A DNA stretch of 64,000 nucleotides from Argentina anserina (GCF_933775445.1 NC_065877.1:1674001-1738000), one strand, 5' to 3'. Counted from the first letter of the stretch, positions 25,687-38,503 are shown. Program-made: numbers and translations. Notes: generated from the letters alone by a model not told the origin.

Positions 25687-28597
25687 TTAGAGCTTGTCCT
25701 CGAAATCGGAAAGTGGGGTCATTTGCTCCTTCAAACCCTTCCTCTTCCGGATGTCTTGAACCAGCTGAGATGCCTGGGAACCCGTCTCCAACGGATCAGA
25801 AGACATCATCTCCCAATGATCAAACACACACTGGGGAAAAGCCTGTCCTGAAGTGGAAGCCCTCAACTGACCAGAGAAACCAAAAGACTCGACGACCGGC
25901 AGGTATGCCTTTATGTTGTACAGTGGGGTACCAGGCCTCTGCATTTCTTCAAAAACGTGTCCACGCTTCTGATTGAGAACACTGTAGATACCACCAAGAG
26001 CACCCTCAGGGGCTTGAATCTCAACAAGATACACTGGTTCAAGGAGCCTTGGCTTGGCTGTAAGCTGGGAAGCATAGATGACCCTCCTGGCGGTTGGAAT
26101 GACCTGACCACCTCCTCTGTGAATAGCATCAGCATGAAGTACAACATCACAGACTTCAAAGCAGATACCCCTCATGTTTTCTTCAGCCAATGCACCTTCC
26201 TTTGAAGCCCACTGGAATCCAGCAACAACAGAGTCCTTGATTTCATTAAGGTACTGAACCCCCTTACACATATCAACCACCATGTTAGGACCAGTGGTTT
26301 CAGGGCCAAAACACCAGATCTTCTTAGCAAGATCCTTGTCCCAACCAAACTCCTCGGCCAAGATCTTAGAACGAATTTTAGGATCATCTCTTGGACCAAT
26401 ACGACCATCATCAATGGCCTCAGCAAGACCTTCTTCCAATGGGCGTGCTTCCATGTACAAACGGTTATGCTTGTTGGGGGACTTGCTCATGACGGTACGG
26501 CAGGACTTCTCGAGGACTGTCTCACGGAAGGACACAACAGGGTCAGACTTGATAATTTCAGCTCCACCCATGAAATCATCCTGTAGATCCTTCAAACAGA
26601 TCTCAAGATGAAGTTCACCAGCACCAGCAATAATGTGCTCTCCAGACTCCTCAATAGAACAGACAACCATAGGATCAGACTTGGCCAGTCGTTTGAGACC
26701 TTCAACAAGCTTGGGAAGATCAGATGCAACCTTGCACTGAACAGCAACACGCACAACAGGTGACACAGAGAACTTCATGGCACGAATGGGGTGTGCATCA
26801 GATTCCTTCTCATTTGTCAAGGTAGCATTCTTGGTGATAAACTGATCCAGACCAACCAAGGCAACAGTGTTACCACAGGGAACATCCTCAACAGTTTCTT
26901 GTTTCTTTCCCATCCAGATAACAGTCCTCTGTACATTCTTGACATAAAGATCCTTCTTTTCCCCAGGAACATAGTTTGGTCCCATGATTCTAACCTTCAG
27001 ACCTGTTTGGACCTTCCCAGCAAACACCCGGCCAAAGGCAAAGAACCTACCCTTGTCAGATGCGGGAATCATCTTAGATACATAGAGCATAAGAGGACCG
27101 TCAGGATCACAGTTTCTGATGGCATTCGCATACTGATCATCCAGGGGACCCTCGTACAAATTCTCCACACGATACCTCTGAGCTGTATGTGGTGAGGGAA
27201 GGTGAAAGATCATCATCTCCAATAGGGCACTGCTGGCTGGCAGCCAGGTCTGCATAACCCTCTTCATCAATGGTTTTCCCATCAGATCTTTTTCCTCACC
27301 CTTCATGGTGATCCCAAGCTTTGTCAACATGGGCCAAAGCTTATCTTTTTGGTCATTCATGCAGGTAGCAATAACCTGCTTGATGGGCTCATAACAAAAC
27401 TGCACAAAACCACGCTTGCAGGTAGGAGAACCAGTGTTCTTGCTGGTCCATTTCTTGGTTGCTGGGTCAAAAAAGTTCTCACCCCAGAGCCTTTCCATCA
27501 TCTTTGCCTCATCAACCTTAAATTTATCAGCATACATCTTGGCAAAGTTGGTAAGAGTAAAAGCCCAACCGTGCAAACCAGCAGAGAAGGCAACTGTTCC
27601 TTTCTCGGGGTAGACCTGGACATCACCGAGAAGAGGGTCCTCATAGGTAGCCATGATGACATTAGCATTCTCAATAACCCTTTGGAATGTCTGGTAGGCC
27701 TCCTCACCATCCACCTGGAGCTCAAGGAAGCACCTGTCCATCTTGTTGACAGTCAAAACAGGCCTGATCCTTTCTCCCAAGGCTTGACGGAGCACAGTCT
27801 CTGTCTGGACACACACGCCCTCAATACAATCCACCACCACAAGTGCACCATCAGTAATGCGGAGAGCAGCAGTGACCTCAGATGAAAAGTCAACATGCCC
27901 AGGAGAATCAATAAGATTGATAAGGTACTCGTTTCCGTTCCTCTCTCCCTTGAACATCTTCAGAGACTCATCAGTCATCTCATAATAAAGAGAGATTCCA
28001 GTAGATTTGATTGTAATACCACGCTCTGCCTCATCAGCACGGGTATCTGTCATACGAACATCACCGGCAACTTCTTGCGCAATGATACCAGCGGCAGCAA
28101 CAAGGGAGTCAGTCAAGGTTGATTTACCTGAAACGAACCGAATTCAACATTATTAGCCCTTAACAGTCAAACAAAGATCAAAGGAACACCAACTCAACAC
28201 TTGACATAGAATTGCTCCTAACTATTGTATTCAGATACCATTCCCACCCAAAAACAATATATTAATCAGCTTCCAAGCTGCCTCCAGTATATAACTGAGT
28301 AATAACTTATCACTAAACTTGCAGAAACACTCTAATTGTTCATACATCATCAACTCATGAAGGAAACACCTTAAGCAAAAAAACAAAGCGGCATATCATG
28401 TACTTACCATGATCAACATGAGCAATAACGGACATATTACGGATGTTGTGCTTGTAGTCCATAATCCTCCGCAACTCTTCCGCCGTGAACTTCACCTGAT
28501 CAAACAAAAAAACATCCATTGTCAAAATCACACAAGCCAAAACATTTTCAGCAACAAAATTTCGCAAACATTATAAAATACAATTGGAACTTACCAT
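25687..28597 (-). CDS. EF2: Translation elongation factor 2 (eEF2)
   Basis: Three coding exons: 28597-28595 (only the ATG), 28495-28408 and 28127-25687, giving 843 residues, the standard plant length. The start [14 protein letters not shown], the G1 loop AHVDHGKSTL (residues 26-35), DSPGH, and NKMD are all present, as is the C-terminal DFEDKL end. The block [16 protein letters not shown] carries the histidine that is converted to diphthamide. eEF2 is the cytosolic GTPase that moves tRNA and mRNA on the 80S ribosome after peptide transfer. An intron directly after the ATG and another inside the P-loop glycine codon match the known plant gene layout. A further 5' UTR intron (about 28640 to 29100) is likely, because an acceptor (TTTTGTGCAG) precedes the UTR. 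No defect is seen. Confidence 0.97.
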
Positions 28598-29110
28598 CTT
28601 GACTGATTGTAAATGTCACCCCTCTGTAATTCAAGTTGCAACCTGCACAAAATAACCAATACAAATCAGTTACAAAAACGAACAAGAAGTGACGACATCA
28701 TCCAACAAGTAAAAATAAAAAGTTACAGCACTATAAAACAATCCCTTTAACCAAAAGCTTCAATTTTTACGAATTTTTCAGTAATCACAAGGTAAAATTA
28801 CAAGACTTTGGTTTAACTCTGTATTGGAAAGTAAATCTACAGTAAAACTCGATGTGGATTAAGATAAAAGCAATCTCAAAAGTGATTTGATGAACAAAAA
28901 CAAGCGACTACAAAGCTGAAAAACAAGAATTGAAGCATGAAAAAGTACAATCCGATCAAATTAAAGCAGTAAGAACAGTATATCATATACTATTTCAAGC
29001 ATCTAAATCACGGATCTTTAAACAAGTACTGGAGATGATATAGAGCATATTAATCAACCAGGTTAAGTAAAGAGCATAGAGAAAGCTTAGAGCTTCAGAT
29101 CTAGAGGGAG

Positions 29111-29114
<4 letters not shown>

Positions 29115-29154
<40 letters not shown>
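29115..29154. repeat. GA/CT microsatellite in the EF2 5' UTR
   Basis: About 20 GA dinucleotides on the plus strand, reading as CT on the EF2 transcript. It lies just downstream of the predicted transcription start, a common place for CT tracts in highly expressed plant genes. Confidence 0.85.
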
Positions 29155-29158
<4 letters not shown>

Positions 29159-29199
29159 GAACCAGGGTGACGAGAACGAGAGAGGCGGCCGAGAACGAG

Positions 29200-29221
29200 A
29201 GGGTTTGTGGCTATATATATG
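29200..29221 (-). promoter_or_regulatory. EF2 core promoter: TATA box and telo-box
   Basis: On the minus strand a TATA box (ATATATATAG, about 29211-29220) is followed within 10 bp by AAACCCT (plus-strand AGGGTTT, 29200-29206). The AAACCCT telo-box is a known element of plant translation-machinery genes. A long CT tract follows in the presumed 5' UTR. Confidence 0.6.
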
Positions 29222-30327
29222 CAAAAGGGAGCCCACATACGTCGTCGTTTCGCTTGAAAAGAAATAAGGAGTAAAAACATTTTGTTCTTTTCTTTTTCTT
29301 TTCCTTTTTTCTTTTTCTTTTTTTTTTCAAGCGAAAAGAAATAGGGAATTAAACAAGAAAAATAAAAAATAAATAAATAGGGGAGTAAAAAGAAATACTT
29401 ATTCAATTCCCTATTTCGCTTGAAAATAAATAGGGAGTAAAAATTACAAACTCAAGTCTATTACAACCTAATTATAATTATCAAATGCTGAGGTTGAAGA
29501 AATTCAACAAGGAAAATCAAGAGATTAAGTGCCAATTTGTAACATGTAACGTGTGCCATAAAATTTGCTTCTTCTGAATATGCACAAAATCTAATAGCAG
29601 TAAATTACTCTTAGTACCAGTTCACCGGTGCGCTATGAAACTCGTTGCATTCTTTTATCTATGTGGATCAATTGCAATTTTCGGTCTATTTGAATCTTGT
29701 ATTGGGATGTATGCTTCGAATGCTTTTGTTCTAGTGTATGTATAATATCCTGGCCGTGACATAGTCATGTTGATTGCATGTTAGAATCAAAATCTTGTTT
29801 TATCAGACTCATAGAGGCACACATGTGTAGTTGGCATCATATATTGCAGAAAATGACGAAAACACTGATTTCCGATTGTAAACTGAAAACCAAAATTCAC
29901 CCGAAGAACAGATATAATCAAAGCTGCTTCTTCCTGCGTGTTTGCTGAAACAAGGCCAAGGCCAGGGTAGCAATAAACTCTTCAAGCAAAGCTGCAAGTT
30001 TGGTATATGAATGTTACAACCTATGCACAATGGTGTTGGAAAGAATGAATTGCTTATATAACTCATTGCAAGTGTTAACAGAATCGTACATGTACTTCTA
30101 TTCCTATACGTAGCAGGCCACAACCCTCCTGCACAAACTGATCAACCATACAAGTCGAGACTACACAAATCTGCCACTCTAAAACCTACAATCATAAATA
30201 GGAGGTTACGGCTTGATCTTCGAAGAAAGGTGGCCAGGGATGTTAAACCAATACAACAACAGCACTGCAGCCACCCAACGTGCATATAATTAGGACCCAA
30301 CAAACAAATGATTAAATGAATGCAACT
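29222..30327. other. EF2 upstream spacer with a local inverted/direct repeat cluster
   Basis: Three copies of a TTTCGCTTGAAAA-AATAGGGA unit lie at about 29248-29275 (plus), 29327-29351 (minus) and 29402-29440 (plus), separated by a pyrimidine tract and an A-rich tract. They could fold into hairpins. A block at about 29636-29745 resembles one at 25190-25315. The right end should hold the 3' UTR of the methyltransferase gene. No gene is seen. Confidence 0.55.
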
Positions 30328-31802
30328 CTAAGCCCTTGTCCGCTTAAACTCGAACCAGATCTCATAATGATTAAAAAGCAAACTGTCATGTGTATGTTTT
30401 CCAACATACACCAACCCTAGCCTGGTAAGCCGTTTTGTGCACTCTTCTCCTCCCAATCGTGAGCAGAACTTGATGTTATGAGATACAAAAATTCGCCCAT
30501 CGAAAGGTTTCAATTTATTTGTCAATCTCTCTAGCCCAAGCCAAACAAGATCACCGGGCATATGTAGAAACACAGCACTGGCATAGATCAAGTCATACAC
30601 AACGTCTGAACCAAATCTAGAGAAATCCATGTTGTCCCCTTTCACAATTAAAGGGCGCTTATGCAGAAGACCTTGGGAAGGTAGCTCATATCTAAATGCA
30701 GCCATTAGTGACAGCTCGTCTCTCTCAAGACAGTGGAAGTGTCCAGGACGGAGATAACGAATAAAATGCAAACCAACTCGGAGCGTACCACAACCAATCT
30801 CAAGAACCTTTGAATCAGGCTTCAGATGGCTGGACTGAGCCAGGAACTCAAAAACATCTCGCCCGCCCGCCCAAGGCTCACCATAGTTACTGTGATGCTC
30901 TTCAGTAAGAAGCTCACCAGGGCATGGGAGGGCAGTGTGATTTCCAGACTCAGGTCCTTCATAGTGAGATATACCCTTGTACCTGAAACATTATAATATA
31001 TCAATCAAAACCTCGTAACAAAAATTACACATTCACATACAACTATCTGCTCATATATCCATTCATCAATTCACCACTCACAATAACAAACACTCCTGAA
31101 CAAGTTAAGAATCACAAGCACAACCATAATATATTAGCTTACATCGCAACAGATTCTTAAGAAACCTATAAATCGAGAAAGCTAACAAGACTCGCCGCAT
31201 TTCCACACTAATCATTACAATGCAGCTTAAATTACAGTAATCTAAGCAACAATTTGAACCGAAAAGTAACAGAATCCAGTCGAAAATCGCAGAATCAAAA
31301 CAGCTGCTACTCAATAGATTATATAAAGCTCACAACTTCGAATCAATTATCATTTCCACAACGAACAACTTAAATTCAAACATCATCATATAATCCAAAA
31401 CTTCACAGAAACAAACACACTCAAATCCAATAGAGAGATAGAGATAGAGAGAAGCACATACTGCAAGAGATCCTGAAGCTGCTGAGCCCTAGTCCTAGGG
31501 TTGATTCCCTTACGCAACACGTTATCCTGCATATGCAAACCGTTCACTCGGATCTGATCCTTCACCCACTCCACATCCTCCTCCGACGACTGTATCGTCT
31601 CGCCGCTCTCCCACTCCTTCCCGGCCGCGGCCGAGTCTTCTCCGGCGGAGGACGGAGAGCTCCTAACTCCGGCGACGGGGCCGCCACCGCCGCAGGTGCA
31701 GGACGAGGAGAGGAGGAGGAAGAAGAAGACGGCGGCGAGGGAGACGGAGAGGACCAGCACCGGGATAGTGACGACTATGCCCTTGGACGGTGAGAGAGCC
31801 AT
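30328..31802 (-). CDS. Membrane-anchored SAM-dependent methyltransferase superfamily protein
   Basis: Two exons, 31802-31462 and 30982-30328, joined in phase (CA/G TAC), encode 331 residues. Residues 9-32 are a strong hydrophobic segment near the N terminus, followed by a Cys/Gly patch and a Ser/Ala/Glu-rich linker, so a single N-terminal membrane anchor is likely. The methyltransferase core starts near residue 115. Motif I, VLEIGCGT (173-180), is the SAM-binding loop; a later acidic turn (KGDNMDFS) and a DLIYASAVFLHM block fit the class I fold. The substrate is unknown. The family is widespread in plants under a generic name only. The gene is on the same strand as its neighbours on both sides. 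Confidence 0.85.
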
Positions 31803-32577
31803 GTGAGTCTCTGTGCTTCTCTCTCTCTCTCTCTCTCTCTCAGTTCATGACTTTCTGGAATTATTAGGTTTTATGATTTGCTGGAATATTAGGAAAGAAA
31901 GGAGGTTGACGACGTCGTTTCACATGTCACAGAGAATTTTATATTTAATTTTTTATTTATTTATAATCTGGCGGTGATATTAAATTATTAATGGTGGGAG
32001 ACTTGTGCTGGTGGAGCTGTCGTCGTCGTTTTGAGGAATTGTTGTTTCTGGGGAACGTGGTTGTCCCACGAGATTAGGGGGAGAGTTGTGTGTGATTAAT
32101 TAGCTTAATTTGTGATTAGCAAAATGATTCACTTCTGTGATGAGCTGGATGGTTATGTTTTTGGGTCGGTTTAGAGTTTAGAGTTTAGAGGAAGATTAGA
32201 ACAGATTCAATGATCCAAATGTGATGAAGTGTGTCACAAGGCTTCAGGCAAAGAACAATTCATCTTTCTCCATATGAACTCTAAAAACAAAGTGTCCCCA
32301 TATGGTTTACAAGCTTCTGTCAACAACTAATTAACTACATTGATCTGCAAGCCTAGACCAAATCAATGTATGAACTATGAAGGGGTTGTGTAAGCAAATA
32401 TTTAACACCACCCCCAGCAAGCAACAAAGCTAATGAGACTACCCTGAGTCACATTATCACACCACACTCTCCCTATAGAAGCCATGCACACCAATATTAT
32501 TCATGCTGTACCAGAAAACCATCTAGCAAACAATCGAGCTCGTTCTTTTTCACACTTGGATAGTAGTGCTTAGATAG
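31803..32577. other. Spacer between the methyltransferase and the kinesin
   Basis: It holds the 5' flank of the methyltransferase gene, including a CT tract at about 31818-31840, and the 3' UTR of the kinesin gene on the right. No other gene is seen. Confidence 0.6.
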
Positions 32578-35500
32578 TTAGATTAGATCAGACATTCTTC
32601 TTCTATGACGATTGAGCATAATTTTCAAGTTTGGATCCGATGAAGTGACCATCTTGCTTCGCGGTAGTGAAGAAGCTGTCTTGGACAGCTCTGCTGAGAC
32701 ATGGCACCTGGGACTCTCTGCAGGGACAGTGTCTGTTTCTAATGAGTATCGGGATTTTCTGTTTGAATTATGCAAAATGGTTCTGAACCGAGCATCCGAG
32801 GAGTAGCTCATTGATTGTGAAGCCGAGAATTGGATTGAGCTTTTGGTTACATATGATCTCAAGCTTCTTGCTTTGCCAACTATTTGTCTTTCTGCAGCAG
32901 TTTGTCTATGTCGACTGGCTGCAGTGGAAGTCATGAACCGAGGCAAAGAATTTGCAGCAGTTTCTCTACTTGCCTTCTCACGCTTTCGCAGTGTTTCTAT
33001 GACTTCCTTCACAACTTCTTTGGGACTGATTGGGACACCCTCAACTTCAGAATGTCCACAAGTGCTTGAGAAGATCTTTATGTTTTCATGTAACAGTAAC
33101 TCGGCCTTCTGTATTTGATTTTTAACTTTCTGACATTCTTCTTCAGCTTCTCTCATTTCATTCTCAAGCTCCTTCGTCCTTTTCTCCTTTTGCTTCTTTA
33201 GGTCCTAAAGAATAGCAAACACTTCAGTACAATTCACAATCAATGAAGCTAACAATCACCAAGAACTTAGAGACATGTACCTCTGATATTTCCCTATTGT
33301 TCTCTATACCCCTTGCCCTCTTTGCAAAGATCAAAGAACAGATTGTTTCCGCGACATCTACTTCACATGGACTGACATGCACAAGCATCAAAACTTTTGA
33401 ACCATGACCTAAACAAAATATTTGGAGCACCAATTAAATGGTAAGCAGTTTCAAGTCCAAATGATGAAATAAGCGTAGAAAATCATGCGACTATCAGATC
33501 ACTCGGTGCCATCAAGATAACAAATCGAATAGTCTCTTGCATATGCATAACTTCAGATAATCTGATGGCTTAAGAAATTCAGCTTTATGTAAATCTTTAA
33601 GAATGTGATAATTTACCTAAGGAATCTTTAAGTATCTGTGTGAGTTTGCTATTCCTGCAATCAAATAGAAAAAGGAAGACGAAAAAAAAAATGTCCATCA
33701 GATCGATCTATACTGAATCAGATTCTAACTAATTAAAACATATTCTAACTGACAGAATCAGGTTCTAACTGATAGAGTCCATTGGAAGTTAAAACCAACA
33801 ACACATACAAGCTCACAGATCCACTCTTCAAAGAAAAAGTAAAAGGGAAGGCATTTAAAGCTGACAATAGGAATCATATACATAGCAACTAACTTACCTG
33901 TAAGGCACATGGCCTCGTTTTCTTCTCAGAGCAGCAATAACATCCCCCAAAGCTGAAAGAGAAAGATTTATGGCTCTTCCCTCATCCAATGTTAGTCCAG
34001 TTGCTCCTGTTTTAAGCAATCTTTCGCTTCCACCAAGATCAACCAACCACAGTTTGCTCACTTCCCTTTTGGCTCCCAAAGCATCTCCATGTCGGAATAT
34101 GGTTATTCTCGTTAAGCTAGATATATGAAGCTAAAAAGATAAAGTAATTATCAACCAAAACTAATCCAATGTAACATTGTGAGAAATCTAACTAGACCTG
34201 TCACCCACCAGTGAGACCTGCTAGACGCCTCGTTCACATTAGTCCAAGCAGTGGATCTAACTCTCTTCCCCCGATTATACCACCATCTAGCTTTAGCAAA
34301 ATCAGGAACTGGCACTTCTGTAAGACCCTCGATTTCTATGAATCCCTTTGTGTCTGTTTGAATGTTGAGATTGCTGAAGTAGAGTAGGCCAAGCCAAAGT
34401 AAGAAAGCAGTAAAAGGCCTAATCATGCAAGGCACTAACCAAAGAAGCTTAAGTAATTACCATCTTGTTCCAGCTTCATGTGGTCTAGTGACTGCTTTTG
34501 GAGATAGTAGATCCCTGAGATTGCCCATGTAAACTTCCAACATGCTCATAGAAAACGATAAAGAAGACGAGCTATCCAACGAGGCTTGACTGAATATCTC
34601 TCTGAGAGCTCTAGGAATGATTCCTGGCTCCTCATTTGTGCCATCCTATACATGCATTTGAGTTTATCATTCACAGAACTTTATTCCGGCCATTTCAGAA
34701 ATCAACAACATAAATGCCACAACTAATATAGTTTGAGATTCTCAACTAACCATGGTAAATGTCTTGCCAGTGCCAGTTTGACCATGAGCAAAAACACACA
34801 CATTATGTCCATCAAGTGCAGATCTGATAATTGGTTCCACCTCAGCAAATACATCTTCTGTAGAACATAGAACATTGAATTGGTAATAGAGTGACTCTTA
34901 CTACAGCTGCAACAACCAATAAACAATATTCAAACGTGCACGGCACACATTCTCTAATTTGACACTAACCCTGGCTTGTATCTTGGGGAAAGACCTTGTC
35001 AAACTGAAATTCTTTTCTTGCTCCAGAAGCCATCACCACAATCTTCTCTGATCCAGCCGAAAACGGTTCGCGAATTCTTCTCTTGTTGATCACTAAGAAT
35101 GGTCTAACTCGACAAAACACTCGAATACTGCCTGAACATTCATTTGACCAACTACATTTTTACCAAAACATCAAAATTAACAATAGATGGAAATGTGATT
35201 CGTCACCCTTTCTTACCTTTGATGCCTATGATCTTATTCAAAGCTTCTCTCCTCTTCTCATCCCATAGCTTCTGATTCATCTTCAACTGTGCAATCTCTC
35301 CTAAACAACCAATTGTAAAAGTCAACTACTTTCCTCGTATCAAAAATGTCATAAAGTTCTCCCATTCTTTCACCTGAAAAAGTTTAAAGCTTTACCTTCA
35401 AGATTGCACACTGTCTGCTGAAGCTGATCGTTTTCATGCTCCGGGACGACATTGACGTCGGTACAAGTGGCCGGAAGAGGTGGTGATTCCGAGTAAGAAG

Positions 35501-35612
35501 AGACAGCCGACAACCCATCATTGGGGTCCGGGTTTGATTCCATGGGAGGTGATTCTAAGCTCCCATTGATGAACTGAACTGAGATCTGTTCATATTCAGT
35601 TGAAATGAACAT
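32578..35612 (-). CDS. Kinesin-like protein, KIN-14 type
   Basis: Ten exons are proposed: 35612-35396, 35300-35217, 35131-34970, 34857-34751, 34645-34461, 34373-34209, 34116-33898, 33654-33617, 33408-33281 and 33204-32578. All junctions are in phase, giving 643 residues. A short N-terminal region is followed by a short helix and the KIN-14 style neck/motor start [11 protein letters not shown] (about residue 101). The P-loop is [10 protein letters not shown] (178-187), where most kinesins have [10 protein letters not shown]. Switch I is NEASSRSH. Switch II reads DLGGSER (333-339) in place of the usual DLAGSER. The motor ends near residue 435, and a coiled-coil start ([20 protein letters not shown]) and a basic, Ser/Arg-rich tail follow. 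KIN-14 motors usually move toward microtubule minus ends. The cargo is unknown. Confidence 0.9.
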
Positions 35613-36228
35613 GTCTCAGAGAAAAATACAAACAGAATATGTGAGAAGTGGGAGAGAGAGAGAGAGAGAGGGAGTTTTACTTCAAAGAAACAGAAACAAA
35701 AAGCAGAGAAGACCCGGAAATTTATGTACTATTATTCAGCAGGACCCAGTAATTTTCTTTAACCCAAAATTAGTACTTTGAAGACACAGCCAGTACAACA
35801 AGAATTGTTTACAATTGTGGAAAAATGTTACTTGTTTTTGTTGTACCAGAAAACAGTTACAGTCTAACAGAAAAGACCCAGATAAGGTAATAATGATGAG
35901 CTAATAATGAAGTAACCCAAATAGATAGAAAAAGCAAGCACTTTCAGTTGCATTAGAACTCAAGAAAGTTATGTGAGCAAAGTAGAGATGTTGCTCAAAT
36001 CCCAGCCTCACTCACATTAAAAAGTTACCCAAATAGCTTGATGATCCTAAAAACCTCTCCAACAAGATCAAACTGCAAGAAGTCAGAAAATGGGCACAGA
36101 ATTTGAAAGGATCCTATGCAAATATAAAAACTCCAAGTGCTGTGCAAATTGCAATGATTAAACTCTCTACTGATTAGGATTTAGGAGGTGACATTTACTA
36201 TGATGAATAAACAAACATGAAGGTGTTG
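35613..36228. other. Kinesin upstream region
   Basis: It begins with the kinesin 5' UTR, including a short GA tract at about 35651-35669. The remainder is AT-rich with no gene seen. Confidence 0.55.
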
Positions 36229-36246
36229 GAAGATTCTGTTTTGGGT

Positions 36247-36374
36247 ACCAACACTTGGTTGCAGTAGTGGATAAGAGCTAGAGCTATCCCCTCCATTTGG
36301 AGGTCTTCCAGGCTCACGGGTTAATCCCCATCAGTCCTCAAAGAGGGCCGGATGTGGGATTCCTTCAGGCGACT
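36247..36374 (+). mobile_element. SINE with an 18-bp perfect target-site duplication
   Basis: The 128-bp body is flanked by identical 18-bp repeats, GAAGATTCTGTTTTGGGT (36229-36246 and 36375-36392). Inside, GTTGCAGTAGTGGATAAGAG resembles a Pol III A box and CTCACGGGTTAATCCCC a B box. A long exact flanking duplication with internal Pol III boxes and no terminal repeats is the mark of a tRNA-related SINE mobilised by LINE machinery. There is no obvious poly(A) tail; the copy ends TTCAGGCGACT. Confidence 0.75.
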
Positions 36375-36392
36375 GAAGATTCTGTTTTGGGT

Positions 36393-38503
36393 GGTCAATA
36401 TCTAGAACTCTCTAATGTAAATGAAGTGCAGTAAAGTAGTATAGTTTCTTGTGATTATGGGTCAGAGGAGCGTGTGGGGCGGAGGGCCAAGGCTCAACAT
36501 GGTTATAAAGGGAATAAGACGCAGATCTATTCCAACTTCAAAGCTTAAACCCCCACTAAACTCCTCAACCACTAAAATCTACAGGATTTTGTTAGCATCA
36601 AAGATAAGGATTCCACATAGATAACAGATGTTCTTGTCATAAAAGTTGAAAAAACAGATGTTATGCTGAGATCTTAGAAAATTTAGGACATGTTTGGACT
36701 TGATGAGTGGTTTCAAATGAGGTAGCAAATACCGTTTCACATATGAAGTAGATGTCCTAAAAGTTTCCCTCGTTATTTTCATGGACTAAGTAGCTATTTT
36801 TTAGGGAAAAAAAAAAGAGTAAAGATAACAAAATGTTTGGACAATACTTGCCTCTAAAATCTTCACCTCAATTTGATAACAATGGATGTGTGTATTGTTC
36901 TCGTATATATCGTATGGTAGGAGGTAATAGATTTTGGGTTTAAAATGATATTTCTAGGAGAAAATTAGGAATAAACTCAATACTGGGGGCACCCTTTAAA
37001 ACTAAACCCACACCCATTTGTTTTCTAAGTCTACACCCAAATTGAATATTCCAACCTTCTTTATATGTTTTATTTCTATAATTAACATTTTTATTTTTCT
37101 TAGTTTCACTTTTTTACCCTTTTGGTTGAAAAAGAAAATCATCTCTATAAAAGTAGCTACGACTAATAATTAATTTTCAATTCCTTAAATCTATCCTCAT
37201 TTTATGTTATTGGTATGAATACACACATATATGTTATGCTCATTACATAACTATTTTATTCCTAATACAAAATTATAGTTCTTAATTCTCTTATATATAT
37301 GTATGTAGTTTCTTTTGAAGAATCTCTTCAGAAATTTTCATACATATCTTTAACAATTAGGCCAATTATTACCGCAAAATACTGAGGGATACAAGACGAG
37401 GGCAATTTTCATGGTACTTCTCACCTATATCTCCTAATGATAGTTGAAGAAAGGTACGTAGAGAAAAATAAGCTTTGAATTTGAAGATATGCTAAAGTGT
37501 TCTTCATTGTAAGGTATTCATTTTTTTTCTTAAATTATTTTTGTCTTCCTTGTATGTATATGTTCTTCATCTAAATGTATATATACGCAAGACATCAATA
37601 TAAAATGTAACCTCTTGATATGGTATTTAAAATCAAATACAATTCAAGTATTTTACTTATACGCACATGTTATGTTTACCCAACTCTTAGAGATCAGGTA
37701 TTTCATCAAACATCTTCTATCAGGTATTTTTTTTTTTTAGAAAAGTATAGTGGAGCCATTCAATCCTCTATGTTAGGTATGTAATTAGTATAAATTTTAC
37801 AAACTAATAACTTACCTATGAGGTAGAATAGTTTTGAACTCAAGAGAGAAAGATTTAAGAAATTTCACTAAAGTAGCAATCAACTTATTTAAATTTAGGA
37901 AATACACACAAAATTGCATGATTGTAGCGATAACTAGGAATGCATCAATAAGATGTTAATAAAATGAGTTGTAATTAGGGAATCCTTACAAAGATTATTT
38001 TTTTTGTTAAAAAGAGGTAAATTAGCCTGAGTAATTATATATGTTTATTCTTTATTCCAATGGTAATTTATGTAATTTCAATAGAAAATTTGTATTATTA
38101 TTAATCCTACATAACAGCCTAATTAATATGTTTTGTGAAATTTTGTATGTGGGTTTAATTTATAACGAAATATCCATATTTCGAATGTGACACTTGTCAA
38201 CCCTTTTCCTCCGCTTTACTTTATTCTATGAAATCAAAGTGCATGTTTGTTGCACATCACGACTTGTTATTTAGGAGATTATGGTAACGTACTCTTTGCA
38301 TTAACCTTTGCTAACTTGATCAAATGAAGAATCGTAGCATTTGCAAAGCATGCACTTCCTCATTCAAAATTCCTCAAGCATTTGAGAAAGGAAGTCTCAA
38401 ACAGGCTCTGAGTTATTTACAAATATGTACTCACTTCAAATTATGCACTATCCATTACATTTTAAACACAAGATGCATGCTACACGAATTCTCAAAATGT
38501 ATT
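36393..38503. other. AT-rich intergenic region, no gene seen
   Basis: Low-complexity AT-rich sequence with scattered poly-T and TATA runs. A 77-codon open frame at 38324-38557 runs into the solo LTR and has no recognised similarity. The 5-bp target duplication of the next element is at 38499-38503. Confidence 0.6.

Noticed and set aside
27349..27885. 178-codon plus-strand frame antisense to EF2
   Set aside because: It is a shadow of the highly conserved EF2 coding frame, with no known domain.
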